Part shown: piece after piece, positions 10,427-22,556 of the stretch
Numbering within the stretch: the first letter of the stretch is position 1
Layout: every line of letters begins with the position of its first letter
Assembly (NCBI GenBank): GCA_030144725.1
Contig: JASKMD010000026.1
Location: forward strand, 7,738,892 to 7,802,891
From: Haematococcus lacustris
Lineage: Eukaryota; Chlorophyta; Chlorophyceae; Chlamydomonadales; Haematococcaceae
DNA length: 64,000 nucleotides
Direction: 5' to 3'
Translations under genes and position numbers: made by a program
The notes under the pieces: model-generated
The model's input: only the letters and a program-made list of their open reading frames with translations
Databases searched by the model: none
Told to the model about the DNA's origin: nothing

Positions 10427-13400
10427 CTACCACGCCTCCCTGACAATAGGAAGTGTGACCGTCAGCGTCTTCTTCGTGGCGTCCCACTTGGCGCTGCCGC
10501 GTTCCTCCATCACCGAGTGTGGTAAGTACACCGATAGCTTGCTGCGGCCATGCACACGGCAGTAACTTCAACCGCCGACGAAGCTCCCGTTCTTCACGAA
10601 GGCATGTCACCTGTTTCCTGTCCACTGTCACCTCCGCACCTGCCCTTGCGTACCTGCCATGGACCATGTCTACCTGTGCTTTTTCATTGCTGCTGGCGCA
10701 GCTGACTGGTCATAAGGACTGACCATACAGCGCAGCAGTGCTGCAGGCCAGGCTGTGTGGCTGTTGCGGGCTGGCCATGTGGGCTGGCTTTGCGGGCTGT
10801 GGGTGTGTGGAGGCAGGGCAGCAGCAGGGCAATGACTTACTAGGCGGTGGCGTTGAGCTTGATGTAGTTGGACTTTACCTCCAGGTCCAGCTCTAAAGCC
10901 ATCACCAGCAGGAAGAGTGTGTCAGCAGCAGCACCAACAGCAGCAGAAGCAGCAGCAACATCGTCATTGTCATCTCCATCATCACCATTACATTGTACTC
11001 GCCTGTCCGTGTTGCTGCAATGCATATCATGCTTGCATTGACTCAACTTGAGGAGTGGATGCTCACACAAGCTGCTGGCGTGAACTGCATGCTGTGCTGT
11101 TCACCAAGCTGCAAGCAACCAGGCAGTGTGCCGCATGTGTGCACTCCATGCTGACTTCCTAACAGTCATTATGCACATGCATGCGAAGGGCAAGCCCATG
11201 CGCCAAATCACATCAACACACCCGTTCATGACATCCTGCAGCACACTTTGCAATCAGTGACTGACATGCTGTAGCAGCAGCAGCAGCAGCAGCAGCGCTG
11301 GTTGTGTTGAACTTGGCTCCATGCCAGGAACCTGGACGCAGTGAAGAAGGCAGGGGCCGGAGGACTCCGCATTGACCTCACCCGCCATTGTATTCATGGC
11401 TGGCAAGGAGATCTTCATCACCAGGTCCTCACAGCTGCCGGATGACTCGTCCTTCCCTGACATTCCAAGGTACACATCAGCGCTGCCCACAGCTTGCTTG
11501 TACATGAACTCATACCTGCAAGGCAACCAGCTGTGAGCTGCTGCCACATCCCTCTTGCGCTCTGTACCCCTCACTGACACCTGGCTGTATGCTGTAGCTG
11601 CGCTCCAAACTCCTCCATGCTGCCTTTGTCTTTAGAGTGCTCTTTGGAAGTGCCCTTTGGGAGTGCTCTTTGGAAGTGCCCTTTGGGAGTGCGAGAGTGA
11701 GTGACATCGCCTCCTGGGTATTAGTAGGTATCAGCAGGTGTTAGTAGATATGAGCCTAGTGGCGCAATGCCTCCGAGGAAGCGGCCCAGGACATGGCTGA
11801 GGTGTCCATGCAACGCCATGGGCATGCCATGCAGCTGGTGGTCTTCTTTGGCGCAGCTAGCATTGGCACAAATGGGGGCTGGGGTGCTGATGCAGTGCTG
11901 CGGGCCTGCCGCAAGGTGGTGTGCAGGCCAAGGGGGACAGACCAGCGGCGGGGTAGGGTGGTGCTTGTGGATGAGCACCGCACCACCAGGGTCAGCTCTG
12001 CGGTGAACGGCCAGCAGCCCTGTGAGAGGCAGTTAAACAAGCGCAGGACCACCAGGCCTGCAAACTGGAAGCCACCAGCAGGGTAGGTGGAACAGCGCTT
12101 GCTGCGCCCAGCATGGAGCCAGCAGCGTGACCTGCCAGTGCGGGGCCTGATGTGGTGCCCGGTAGTGGCCCCCCGCAAGCCCCCACAAGCCCCACGCAGC
12201 AGCCAGGCAGCCACACCGGCAGCAGCCTCAGAGCCTGGGCCCAGCACTCCCCTGCCAGCCAAGCGCAGCAAGCGCACCAAGGCTGAGCCGGCAGCTGAGC
12301 CCAACAAGGCCCAGGGCAAGGCTGCCAAAGCCAAGCCAGCACCACAGCCAGGCAGGTGGCTGGACAGGGACTGCAACGCGGCATTGAACATGCAGCGCAT
12401 TGGGGAGAGCCGGTGGCGCCCGCTGGAGCTGTGCTACTGGCCAGAGCAGGGGAAGCTGCCAGCCAAGGGCAAGGAGTACCCTGAGCATGGGTACAAGCGG
12501 CTGTGAGACAAGCCACCCAAGGCCCAGCAGCAGCAGCAGCCTGCTGTGGCACAGTAGTGTGTGCCCCCCTCCACTTTGAGCTGTCATCAGCTTTCAATCA
12601 GTGCATGTTTTGTCATGCCAACTCTACGGTGTAGCCCTAACGGGTCAGGCAATGTTGTAGGTGGTAGGCGACCATGACCATGTGCATGCCATGTGTATGC
12701 CATGTGTATGCCATGTGTAGGCCATGAGCATGCCATGCGATGGGAACACACCACAGACAAAAACACCGCTTTGTAGTGGTCCACACTGAGTGTGTTCGAC
12801 TGCAATGAAGGCTCAAGGTTGAGGGCCAAGGTGCTGTAGCTGCTATCATGATGTGATGCTGCATGCATTCACGGGCAACGGCAGCACTTGCACCAGCCTC
12901 AGCGCAGCAAATTTCAGAGAAAGCAAGGTTGGGATGGCGTGTTGGCTTGGGTGTGATGGACATGCTAACAGGATGTTTGAACTATTCATTGTAGCGACTC
13001 AAAGACATACATGCAGTGTATGAGCCCTGTCACCCACTCCGGCACTGCACGTCCATCATCAACGTCATCTTCCACCAAGTCGCCTACTTCACTTAGGTCC
13101 CAGATGGCCTTGGGGTCCTTGCGAGCTGCATCAAAGCTACTGCCAGTGTGAGTGATACTGGCTAGCACTCTGTGCTGGTGCGTTGCCAATTGCGCAGCTG
13201 CCAGGGTGCATATGCAAAGCTGACATGTGCAGGACAGCTAGCACCGTCAGTTGCTACCTTTAGGAGCAGGGACCTTTACGTTGAGGAGCTCCTTGGGACC
13301 GATGCTGGCTGGGGTCGGCTTGGATACATTGCTGGTGTCAACATGCTCCTACAGTGCACCGTGCCTTGCATTACGCAGCTGCCATGTCCCGGAAGGTTGA

Positions 13401-13486
13401 GGCATCTACAGTACCTCTTCAGTACGGATCAGCTGAGACAAAGCTTGAAACTCAGACACGAAGCTGCGCTCAAATAGTCCGGCCAT
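10427..13486 (-). CDS. DNAAF6: Dynein axonemal assembly factor 6 (PIH1D3 / Twister type)
   Basis: Cytoplasmic co-chaperone that helps fold and preassemble axonemal dynein arms before transport into cilia. Six exons join with matching phases: 13415-13486, 13258-13348, 13011-13161, 11382-11515, 10841-10892, 10427-10541 (stop TAG), giving 204 aa, close to the 214 aa I recall for the human protein. The N-terminal FQALSQLIRTEE, then IGPKELLNVKVP and DPKAIWDLSEV match the acidic PIH1D3 leader. YEFMYKQAVGSADVYLGMSG and the CS-like segment (LDLEVKSNYIKL, then AKWDATKKTLTVTLPIV) match its core and C-terminus. The long intron 11516-13010 holds an antisense TnpB/Fanzor-like fragment. The gene lies 451 bp downstream of the CCA gene on the same strand. 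It implies a ciliated organism. Confidence 0.93.
11636..11695. repeat. 26-28 bp tandem duplication
   Basis: Two units of TGCTCTTTGGAAGTGCCC followed by TTTGGGAG, inside the DNAAF6 intron. Confidence 0.8.
11755..12640 (+). mobile_element. TnpB/Fanzor-like fragment F1 (subfamily 1), in DNAAF6 intron
   Basis: One reading frame runs 11793-12506 with a single in-frame TAG at 12084-12086; the related copy at 58.7 kb has Gln (CAG) there. It contains the GAASIGTNGGWG core, a RuvC-II-like VDEHRT (catalytic Glu), RGLMWCP, and the RuvC-III motif DRDCNAALN (catalytic Asp), ending GYKRL. The N-terminal half with RuvC-I is absent. After the stop is a small hairpin AGCTG-TCAT-CAGCT (12579-12592), also found after copy F4. 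The element is antisense to the host gene. Family assignment rests on these motifs; zinc-ribbon CxxC pairs are not evident. Confidence 0.75.
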
Positions 13487-13937
13487 CCTCTTTGCTCATT
13501 CCCGCAATGACCGGTTGGTGTTCATAGGTGATGCAGGCAGGTCGCGAACTAAACCTGACTACACGCCGTCTGCAACTAAAGTGTTATGGTGGACACCATG
13601 AAATGGCACACCAGACCGCATCCAAGCGTCTCTTCATCTCACCATAGCCGATACCTGCCTATTGTTGCAAAAGGAACAACGCGCAGAAAGCCGACCGCAT
13701 CACCGCAGACACCCAGCAACAGCGATTTCATGTTGTTCGAGGGTGTCTGTCAGCGCTGGAGAAGATGATAACTACAACCATGTGATGCAACTGGAGTACA
13801 TTGTCTTTCAGGGCAGCTGTGATTGAGTTCAACTAAGCCAGGGACTCAACAAACCCAGGCCATGCCCCCTGCTTTAGCTGCAGCTGCAGACTCAGCCAGC
13901 TTTGTGCTCGGTAAGGCAGCCCTGGGGGCCCTGGGGG
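13487..13937. promoter_or_regulatory. DNAAF6 upstream region / CCA gene 3' flank
   Basis: 451 bp between the CCA gene stop codon and the DNAAF6 start. No ORF with family features and no clear TATA box. It must contain the 3' end of one transcript and the promoter of the next. Confidence 0.5.
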
Positions 13938-14196
13938 TCATGGGCTCCCTGGCCCCGGATGCCCCAGCACCACCCTGCCACCTGCCCGCCGGCCTCGCAG
14001 TGCATGCAGGTCCGCTCTGACCATGCCCCTCACACTTTGCTCCTCGCCCTCTTGCCGTGAATCTGGCAGCCAGGCCAGGAGCCAGGCCTCCAGACACGGC
14101 ATGAACTGCGGCAGGCACACACTGGACGCATGCCTGTCCACTGATGGATGCATGTGTCCTCATGCTCATGGCTCCCTCGTTGCAGTGACGACGAAG

Positions 14197-14244
<48 letters not shown>

Positions 14245-17200
14245 GCAGCAGAAGGCAGGGTGGTTATGTATGATATGCTGCTCAACAGCGGGGTCCATAA
14301 GCAGGCATTGACTCTAGGGTGGGTCTTGGGTCTGGGGTAAGGTGGCTCTAAGGTGGGTGTAGGTGCTGGTAGGTAGGTGGTAGGTGGGTGGGTGATGGGT
14401 GGTTGGGTGGTAGGTGGGTGGGGCTGGCAGGTGGGTGGGGCTGGGGGATGGTAGGGTGGGTGTATGGAGGGGTGCTGCTAGGGACTGCAGTTCAGGTCAC
14501 ACAACAGCACGCTGTCATGTTCAGCAGTCATGTTGTGTGGGAATGAAGGCGGTGGGGCGGGTGAGGTACCTGATGTCCCAGCACCTCCTGCAGCTTAGCG
14601 TCCTGGGAAGCCAGGGCCAGCAGCTGCTCTGTACCTGCATGGTAACAGCAGCCGCCCTCAGCCACGTCAGCGCTCATCCTGACACCCACTGCTCTACAGC
14701 TTCCTGATGCTGCTGGTTGTGCTCCAGCTCAGCTGATGACATGCCTGTTGCCACCAAGTGTGATTCAATTACGCATGCCCTGATGTCGCCAAGTGTATCA
14801 GCCTGTCCCTCGTTTTGACAACTGCATCAACCCTCATCCTCTTCATCAAAAGGCGTTCACTGCTGCACCGCAATAGAGCTGGAGGTGCTGCTGCTGCACA
14901 GCTGGAGCCGTTGCTGTTATAAGTGCAGTTGCACAGCTGAAGGTGCTGCTGCACGCTCGAAAGTGCTGCTGCCGCTGCTGCTGCTGCTGCTGCACAGCTG
15001 GAGGTGTGTCCTTTAACATCTGGCAGCCGCCATGCATGCACTTGATGGTGACACCAGCTGCTGCCAGTCCTGAATCATCCCGGCCCTGGCCCCTCCACCC
15101 CCCAACCCTGGCCCCCCAACCCTTCCCTACCACTCACCCAATGTTTTTATTTTCAAAACTGCCAAGCTGACGCTGGTCACGAAGGGTCTAGGACCATCAC
15201 ATGGCTGGTTACGCATTGGGTCCCGAATGGTTACGAAAAACAAGTATCGCAGCATTTTCTTATGCCAGAACTCGTTTTATGTCAACAATGTACACAAAAA
15301 GACATTTTTTGGTTACGAAGCAGCCGAGGCCAGCCAACGCAAGGGTCCGTTTGGTAACGAAAGCCAGGCCTAGATAACAAGCTTTTGGTTCCGATCGTTA
15401 CGTATTACGCAAAAACAAATCACTGCCACTCACGCTTACCCGTGCCTGACCCCTCCCCCTGCTTAACCTTGCCTTCCCCACCCCTCACCCTCACCCTGGC
15501 CCGCTCCTGGCTCGGCATACAGCTGCTGCAGGGAGCGCATGGCCTCCTCAGCCAGGTCTACCAGCCGCACGTCCCACCCTACTCCAGCAGCGTCCCTCGC
15601 GCCAAGCAGCCCAGCCAGCTGCGCCACCCGTCAACAGCAGCAGAAGCACCACCACCACCACCATCAGCAGCAGCAGCAGCAGCAGCACAAGCAGCAGTGG
15701 CGACAGGAGCAACAGCAGCAGCAGGGGCAGCAGCAGCAACAGGGGCAGCAAGTCAGGAAGAGCATGCAGACCACGCACCAGCCTGGCTGCTCCGAATGCT
15801 GTATAAACTAGCCTCAACGCCACCACCACCATTCTTCCCTTCCCTAGGAAGACCACTGGTGCCAGAAGTTGGCGTGATCGGTCGGTCATGGCCCATCATT
15901 GCCCGGATCATGGGCCGCTGTGTAGAGTTAGCAGCACCCACCTCGGCCAGCTGCTGGCTGGGCGACGCGTCCTGCAGCCAGGGGTTTACCAGGGCTGTCA
16001 GCCTCAGCTCCAGGGGGCAGCTAGAGGGCAGAGCGGCTTGCAGCCGGGCCACCTCTGCGGGCGACAGCGCACCGCAGCCCTGCAGCTGCGTGGCCACACG
16101 CACAACAGGGCGATGGCCGCGCTGGGTGGTGGTCCGCGGTTTCGGTCCCGAGCTTGGCTGGTGCGGCCCGCGCCGGCCACTCACCTGAGTCAGGAAGGGA
16201 AACAGCGCGGCCAGCAAGCCCAGCTCGTGCGCCAGACGAAAGGCATAGGGCAGCGCCTGCGGCCCCAAGCTGTTGCCCAGGGTCCCGATCTTCATTAACT
16301 CCTTGTGGACGCGACGGGGCCCCAACGAGGCGTTTCCTGCGGCAGGTCCAGATCAGGCTAAGCACGTGCTGGGTCTACGTCCTGGTCCTGGTCAGGCTGA
16401 GCATGATGCGCGCGGCATGTTAAGGCTGCAGTGCGAGACGGCGGGGTGGTGCCGCATCGCTGACTTCATCAGAGCAAGGCGCTGCAAGAGGTTGCGCGAG
16501 CACCTGGGCAGGGAAGCCGACGTTGACAGCAGCTTTGGGTTCTTATATGTGGTTTTCGACGATCATGATAGAATCTACATCGCGGGCCAGGAAGCAGACG
16601 CCTTGGGTGCCGGTTGCGGTCCGCGCCGTCGTGGCGCTTCGCTAATTCACGTGATCGAGTGTGGCCCATCTTTGGCAAAGGTGTCTGATGTGCACGCACC
16701 TGAAGCATCATAAAACGTACAGCGATGCGCCCAGCGGCTGAGCGCTGCGTGTGTGTCTGGCTCCAGGCGCAGGTCCAGTGCGGTGCAGAAGCGGACAGCG
16801 CGCAGGACACGGAGTGGATCCTCCTGGAGGACCACACTGCTCAGGTGGCCGAGCGGATGGGGCGGGACCACCAGCACCTGCGTCATTGTAGCACCCGCCC
16901 GTCACACGTCTCACTTCATCCCTCCGATCCACATGGCACACCCGCGCAGCAAGCTGCTGAAATCCCGCATCAGCACTCACACTAAGGTGCTGGTCTACAA
17001 GGACCTAGCGGTGCCCGCCCTGCTGTATGCAGCTGCTGAGTGGTGAGCTGTGTCCCAGCAGCAGCCGCAGCAGTTGGTTGTGCTTAACACCATCTGCCCT
17101 GCACCGCATCCTGCGCTTCCGCTTGGGCCCTGTTGTGATCAGCAATGAGGAGCTATGCCTACGCACCCAGCAGCCAGCCAGCCAGCCAACCAAGCCTTAC

Positions 17201-18770
17201 TACAAGAGCACAGGCTGCGTTGGCTGGGCCATCAATGCCCACTTGCCCACTTCTGGCATTGTGAAGCAGTTGCTGCTTGCTTGAAGGCCAGCATGGCTGG
17301 CCAGGCTGGCAGGCAGACAGGGTACGGCGCAAGCCCATGGGGTGGCGCATCTGATGTTTTCGATTGGCTGCCCGGCTCCCAACGGGCTTGAGGCTGACCT
17401 TGTCCTGCAAGTGCTTGACCCCGCCTGTGAAGTCCAGGACCTGCTGGGTGAAGGGGTCGTAGAACAGGGAGTTGATGGTGAAGTCACGCAGGTCTGCAGG
17501 AAGGCAGCGGCGGCAGCAGAGCCAGCAATGGCAGCAGAAGCTGGGGGAAAAGAGCAGTGCAGTCTGACACCGGTTCATCGAGTCAGCCCACCCCCGCCCC
17601 CACCTCTGGCCCCGCCCCCGCCCCTGCCCTTACGAGCATCCATGGAGGCAGCAGCCAAGCTGGGGTCCTTGCGGTAGCCCCTGAACTGCGCCACCTCAAA
17701 CTCCTGCTCCAGCTGCTGCTCCCCGCCCACAGTAATCCGCACCATGTTGCGTGGCATGTGCACCAACTGCCTCACATTGCTCACATTCTGCTTCAACTGC
17801 GGTCACACATCACGAGGCACAGCAAAGACTTGCCTCACACCTGGATGTATGGTGTGATGTGTGATGTGGAGGTCCAGACAAGAAGTGCTGGTTGGCTGGC
17901 TGCAAGGTCCCGGGGGGGGTGGCTTCTGGATTACTAGCATGGTGGGCATGCATGCGTATGCATGGCAGGCGCCACAAAGGGCCTGGCAACAGGGGCTGGG
18001 CCCATGCAGCTGAGCAGCCAGGCACTGCAGCGGGTCACACTCTCTCACTCTCACTCTCTAACCCTGACTACGAATCATGTGCTTGCTCCTATTGAGGATG
18101 CCTGGCTGCAGGCTCTTCCCCTGCAAACTGACTGACTCTCACCTACCCCTCCCCCTCCCCCTCCACATCCATCCCACATCACCACAGCATACCTGCACAC
18201 CCAGCAACCACGCACCTAGTCACCAGCCCCTGGATGCGACGTCCAGGCCCCTAGCTGCATCCTCACACTTCCTGCCCACCCGCCCACCCGCCTGGCTGCT
18301 GCCCCCCGCCCCACCCTCACCCACACAGCATCCAAGGGTGCACTGGTGGCGATGTCTATGTCAGCGCAGGGCTGTCCCAGCAGCGCGTCCCGCACCCACC
18401 CCCCTGCAGCAGCATTGGGAGGGGGAGGGGCTGATGGGGCATGGGCTGCTCAGCAAGCTGTGTCAGCACTGGGTAGGGATGCAGGGCGGGAGGGCAGGGA
18501 GGGCTGGCTGCCCCTCCGACAGGCAGCAGGCGGGACAAGGCACACAGTAGGTGAGGTCAAGGCAAGTTAAGGGCTAGGCATACCCTGCCCAAGCCAGTAC
18601 TTAGCACCCTGCCCACAGGAAGCCAGCAGCAGGCCGGCTGCGGAGTTGAATGCTGCAGGGGCTGCTGCGCACCAACCTGCAATGAAGGCCAGGTGGCCCT
18701 GCGCCTGCAGCTGCTCCACCAGCAGGGTGGCGGCAGTCAGCAACCGCCCCTCGCGGCTGTCTGGTGCAGC
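13938..18770 (-). CDS. CCA-adding tRNA nucleotidyltransferase (5' exon incomplete)
   Basis: Adds or repairs the 3' CCA of tRNAs using CTP and ATP. Phase-consistent exons: from about 18770 to 18677 (upstream end unresolved; the frame stays open to 19709), 18321-18403, 17634-17796, 17399-17493, 16700-16877, 16185-16336, 15942-16085, 15495-15618, 14570-14634 and 13938-14105 (stop TGA). Motif A: GGWVRDALLG then ADIDIATSA with the catalytic Asp pair. Motif B: LRDFTINSLFYD. RNA-binding/nucleotide motif: EDPLRVLRAVRF (EDxxR), followed by the helical neck and body (RRVHKELMKIG, AHELGLLAALFPF). One oddity is HLRD where RRD is usual. The intron 16878-17398 carries a LINE fragment; the intron 14635-15494 carries CAG runs and an AT-rich patch. 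Targeting cannot be judged without the first exon. Confidence 0.9.
14180..14242. repeat. (CTG)n run
   Basis: About 13 CTG units at 14200-14240 in the last intron of the CCA gene. Similar short CAG/CTG runs recur at 11275-11295, 14980-14995 and 15650-15750. Confidence 0.8.
15175..15420. other. AT-rich patch with repeated GGTTACG words
   Basis: Within a CCA-gene intron. GGTTACGCA, GGTTACGAA (twice), GGTAACGAA and CGTTACGTA recur at irregular spacing in sequence far more AT-rich than its surroundings. It may be a decayed transposon. No coding sense is seen. Confidence 0.4.
16905..17340 (+). mobile_element. Decayed LINE reverse transcriptase C-terminal fragment
   Basis: In shifting plus-strand frames one reads KVLVYKDLAVPALLYAAAEW, then HRILRFRLGPVVISNEEL, then LLQEHRLRWLGH. 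This is the order and wording of the C-terminal tail of non-LTR retrotransposon polymerases (...LPVLLYGAE...LRRILG...NEEL...RLRWLGH). At least two frameshifts and a stop break it. It lies antisense in an intron of the CCA gene. Confidence 0.75.
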
Positions 18771-19709
18771 AGGCAGGCGGGTGGGGGCCCCCCCCTGCCC
18801 ACTGGCCCCCAGCAGCCCTTGGTCTGCAGCGCGGCTGGGGGGCGGGCTGCTGGTGCCACCGTGCGCTAGCTGCAGGGGGTGGCGGCGGCGTGAAGGGGGC
18901 GGTGGCGGCTGTGACAAATTGAGGGGTTGGGAGGTGGAGGGCGGGGTGAGGGGCGGGGCGGGTGTGCAGGGGGCAGGCCCAGGGTGCCTGGGTGCAGGCA
19001 GGTGGTAGCGCAGCAGTGTGAAGTGTGATCGGGCTAGGGGGTGCACTGAGCGGTGGGAGGGCTGCTCAAACAGGGGGTGGACCTCCTGGGAGAAGGGCTG
19101 CAGGTCGGCCAGGCTGGTGAGGCCCAGGGAAGGAGACGGGGGTGGAGGGCAGGGGGGAGGGCAGGTCGAGCTGAAGCGCCTGCCTGGGCTGATGGCAGGG
19201 CTAGGCGACTGTGTCGCAGGCTGCACACACCGCATGTGGCTGGCGCTGGCGGAGCACTGGCCGCCACAGCCTGCTGGTCTGGTTGAGCCCCGCTCCTGCC
19301 ATGGGCCAGGCTGGGGTAATGTTATGCCAGAACTGTGACAGTCAGGTATGGGACGCCTGTCACACCTCCCTCTCAGACAAATACGGTGCCATCGGCGTGG
19401 TGGGTTTCTTTGACGGTCCTGTTGCTGCTGGTCCTGCTGACGCCGCTGCTGCTGCTGCTGCTGCCGCCGCTGCTTCCAGCAGCCACACTCTGGCTCAAGA
19501 AGAAGAGTGTGGCCGCTAGCTGCTGGTGGGCACTCTCGTGCCCTTGCGCTCCAGGTCCATGGCATTGGGTAGGGTAAGCTATGGCTTGCATCCAATGTTT
19601 GCTGCCGTGGCCAAGGCCAGTCGTGCACTGGCAAAGCAACATTGGCATGCTCCACTGCTGCGCGAAAGACACTGAAAGGTGCCCAGAATGGGCGGCACGT
19701 GCGATGCAT

Positions 19710-20055
19710 GCACCCGATTGCTACATAGGCGATGTAAGGTGGGCGCAGCCACAGAGGGTCAGAGTGATAAACGTGACAAGGGGACGTTCCTATTTTCAGG
19801 AGAGCCCTATGTCTCGCTTTAAAGCGACGAGGGTACGCTATAAAAGCTGCCGCTCTAGTATAAATGCAAGCTGCGCCGCACGGTGCTCATATAACTGTGA
19901 ACTTCATGGGCCTTATAGAACTTATAGAACATGGAACTTATAGAGTAGTCGGGTTGTACCTTCCGCGAATGGGTGGCTCTAGCGTACATCAGGTGTAATG
20001 CATTAGATTGGGTTGGGTTGTGGTTGGGTTGTGTGCTGGGTTGGTTTTTGTGACA
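19710..20055. promoter_or_regulatory. Region upstream of the CCA gene with TATA-like boxes
   Basis: No gene seen. CTATAAAAGC at 19839-19848 and TATAAATGC shortly after could act on the plus strand, and their complements on the minus strand toward the CCA gene. A GGTTGGGTTGTG-type repeat follows at about 20007-20047. Confidence 0.35.
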
Positions 20056-20059
20056 ATTG

Positions 20060-20425
20060 ACGACTGTGAGCAAATCTGCCGCCCAGCCATGCGAAAGCCA
20101 GGCCAGCCAGACCAGGAGTGAGTGTACCTGCCCGACAAGGCCCTGTTGCGCAAATGGCGGCGCAAGTGGCAGCGGTAGCCAACTGCAGCAAGACACCCCA
20201 AGAATACAAGATACCGAGCCCCTCACAAAGGGGATGTGTGTGAGTAAGAGCTATAGAGTAGGGTAGGGCTCTTGCTAGTAGTAGACCTGGAGGCACACAC
20301 ATCAGAAGGCTGAGCTGAAGTTGGCATTAGGCACACTAGCAGTAGCCGTTGCAACAATGATCTCGCAGCCTGTATTTGATTACAACTCGTGCTTTATTTT
20401 GGTGTTGCATGAGGGCTGTGAGCGA
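20060..20425 (+). mobile_element. TnpB/Fanzor-like 3' fragment F2 (subfamily 2)
   Basis: Only the last part of the protein remains: a decayed GRPAM..PGQP segment with a stop, then VYLPDKALLRKWRRKWQR and TAG. The 3' flank keeps the CCCCT-cacaa-AGGGG hairpin (20219-20233) followed by ATGTGTGTGAG, and a stretch through CTGGAGGCACACACA and GAGCTGAAGTTGGCATTAGG to TTTTGGTGTTGCAT that is shared with copy F3. The RuvC motifs are gone. Confidence 0.7.
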
Positions 20426-20466
20426 ATTTGTGAGCGAATTTGTGTACAACGTCGCACCTGTCCCCA

Positions 20467-22556
20467 TGTCGTGGTCCAGCTTTGTGCGCAACAGCACCCG
20501 CGCAGTCAGTCGAGGTTCTCAGCTCTTGTCATGCAGCGTTGCCAGGCACGCTGTATGTAGTCAGACAAGCCTGATGGCCCTGGGCAGCATCCGGGCATCG
20601 GTGCCAACGATGTTCGCAGCCAGCAGCATCACTCAGCTCCAGCGATCACTCCAGTCGGCTCCCCTTTCGATGCTAGCTAGGTCCGTCATGCAGTCAGCGC
20701 CAGCGATGCCACCACCAGCCTCGACAAGCACTGTGGCCGGCTCCTCCGATACCACCTCATTGGAGGCAGGCTCGGGTTCAGAAGGAGGGTCGTCAGGCGT
20801 CTTGATGGGTTCAGACGACGAAGAAAATATCCCACGCAGACAAAAGTCCAAACATCGACCGCCAGATAGACAGCACGACCCAGGAGGGGACATCTACCTA
20901 CTGTCCAGGTACTTGCTCGTACTTGTTTTGGAGTATGATGCCGGGTGACCCAGATGTGTGGCTTATGTTTGCCTGTTTTGCTGCGCCATCATACAGCTCA
21001 GAACGCAAGCAAAGGCAGCTGCTGCCCCACGAGCAGAAGGAACTAGATGCACGGGCAAAGGAGCTGAAGTCTCTCAAGGGTTTGAATCGTTTACAAATGG
21101 GCCAGGCTGGGCCCACTGCCGGCTGGCTTGCAACTGTTGGAGTCCAGCTGGCCTGCCATGAGCTATTGGAGGTGGGCACCAGCTACAGCAATGCATGCAG
21201 GCTGGGGCCACTATGGGGCTTGCTGTGGGATTTCTCTGCCAGCCATACCCTGGTAACACAATTTGCCACTAGCAAGGAAAAGAGGGTACCCCTGGTGCAC
21301 AAGCATAGCCAGGCAGCCCCCCTGCAGCCACCCTGTGCTGCGCAGTAGCTAGCAGAACTGCCTTGGGTGTGCTCAAGGCTCTACCCCCCTGGTTGCAGCT
21401 GCTTGAGCCGCCTGCCCCAGCATGACTCCTCGCTACCCCTTCAGGTCATCAGCCTGCCAGCACTTGAGGGTGCTGTCGGCTGCTGTGCAGGTGGTCCTAC
21501 CGCAAGGCAGTCCATACCCCCGAGAGTTTGTGAGTGGCTTGCTGGAGAACAGCCAGGACTGTGTCCCAGTCAGCAGCCGCGGGCGCTTCCTGGTGATGTA
21601 CAGGTAGAGCGGCCGCAAGGGGGCCCCAGGGGCGTGTTTGAGGGTTGCTGTGACATGGGAGGGGGAAGGGGCTGCTGATGACCTGGCTGGCCAGCCATGT
21701 GTCTGGCTGTGGCACTCTTCCAGCCTTCAGCGCAAGCGTCGCTTCTGAGACAGGCACATCATTAGCATCAGAGCCTGGCAGCGCAAGGGGTGCCCACCCA
21801 GCTGCTGTTCGCATGTCATGCCAGCTGCTGGCCAAGGCCTTGCTCAGACTTTGACCAAGCTGGGCAGGTAGGTTTTAGCGCAGTCCTGGGTACCTGTGCT
21901 GCCACCTGTGCTGCCACCACTGGCCTGAGGCCGTTGTGCGAAGCACTGCTTCTGACTGGACTGCCGCGCTCCTGACGTGCTGCTGACGAGCTTGGCTGCA
22001 CAACCTGGACAGAGGCATGGGCTGCGTGGCTGCAGGGACCGCAATCTGCCTCGCCCGGCATCCAGCCTGCTGCCTGGCAGGGCCCCCCCGCCGTCGCCGG
22101 AGAGCAGTGACGGCAGAGGAAGCTCGCATCCCCTCCCTGCACCCTCCCCCCTGCAGCCATCCTCCCTGACTCAAGCAGAGCTGATTAGCGGCAGCAGGGA
22201 TAGCAACCAGGTTCCCAAGGCGGCCCCACACAGCAGCAATGCAAGCAGCGGTGGCCAGACAGTGCCTCATGACCCTGCCTACATGCAGGCCTGGGCCAGC
22301 GCTCAGTCACAGGGCCCAGGCACAGCAGGGAGCCGGAGGGACTCTGTTCCCGATGCGGCCGGTGCGAGGCTGGGGGCGGGGGACTCTTCACCGCCCCTGG
22401 CAGGCAGACGGGCATCACACTATCATCGGGACACCGAGCTCTTGGCTCCGGCTAGTGCCAACAGCGCAAACCGCATGCCTGACAGGCTCAAGCGGGCCTT
22501 AGCGATCAGGCTGTCCGGGTTGCGTCTCAGGCTGAAGCGCACTCAGTGTGGCTGAG
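20467..22556 (+). CDS. Hypothetical protein with organelle-targeting-like N-terminus
   Basis: Not recognised. Exon 1 (ATG 20467 to about 20909) starts MSWSSFVRNSTRAVSRGSQ and stays rich in Ser, Ala and Arg with almost no acidic residues for some 75 residues, as in mitochondrial or plastid presequences. It then turns acidic (GSDDEENIPRRQK). Exon 2 (about 20994-21081) joins in phase and encodes SERKQRQLLPHEQKELDARA. A later exon near 21445-21606 reads LSAAVQVVLPQGSPYPREF and GRFLVMYR. Its phase does not fit a direct join, so an exon is missing from this model. The frame ending at 22555 (Ser/Pro-rich, basic tail) may be the last exon or unrelated. Confidence 0.4.
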
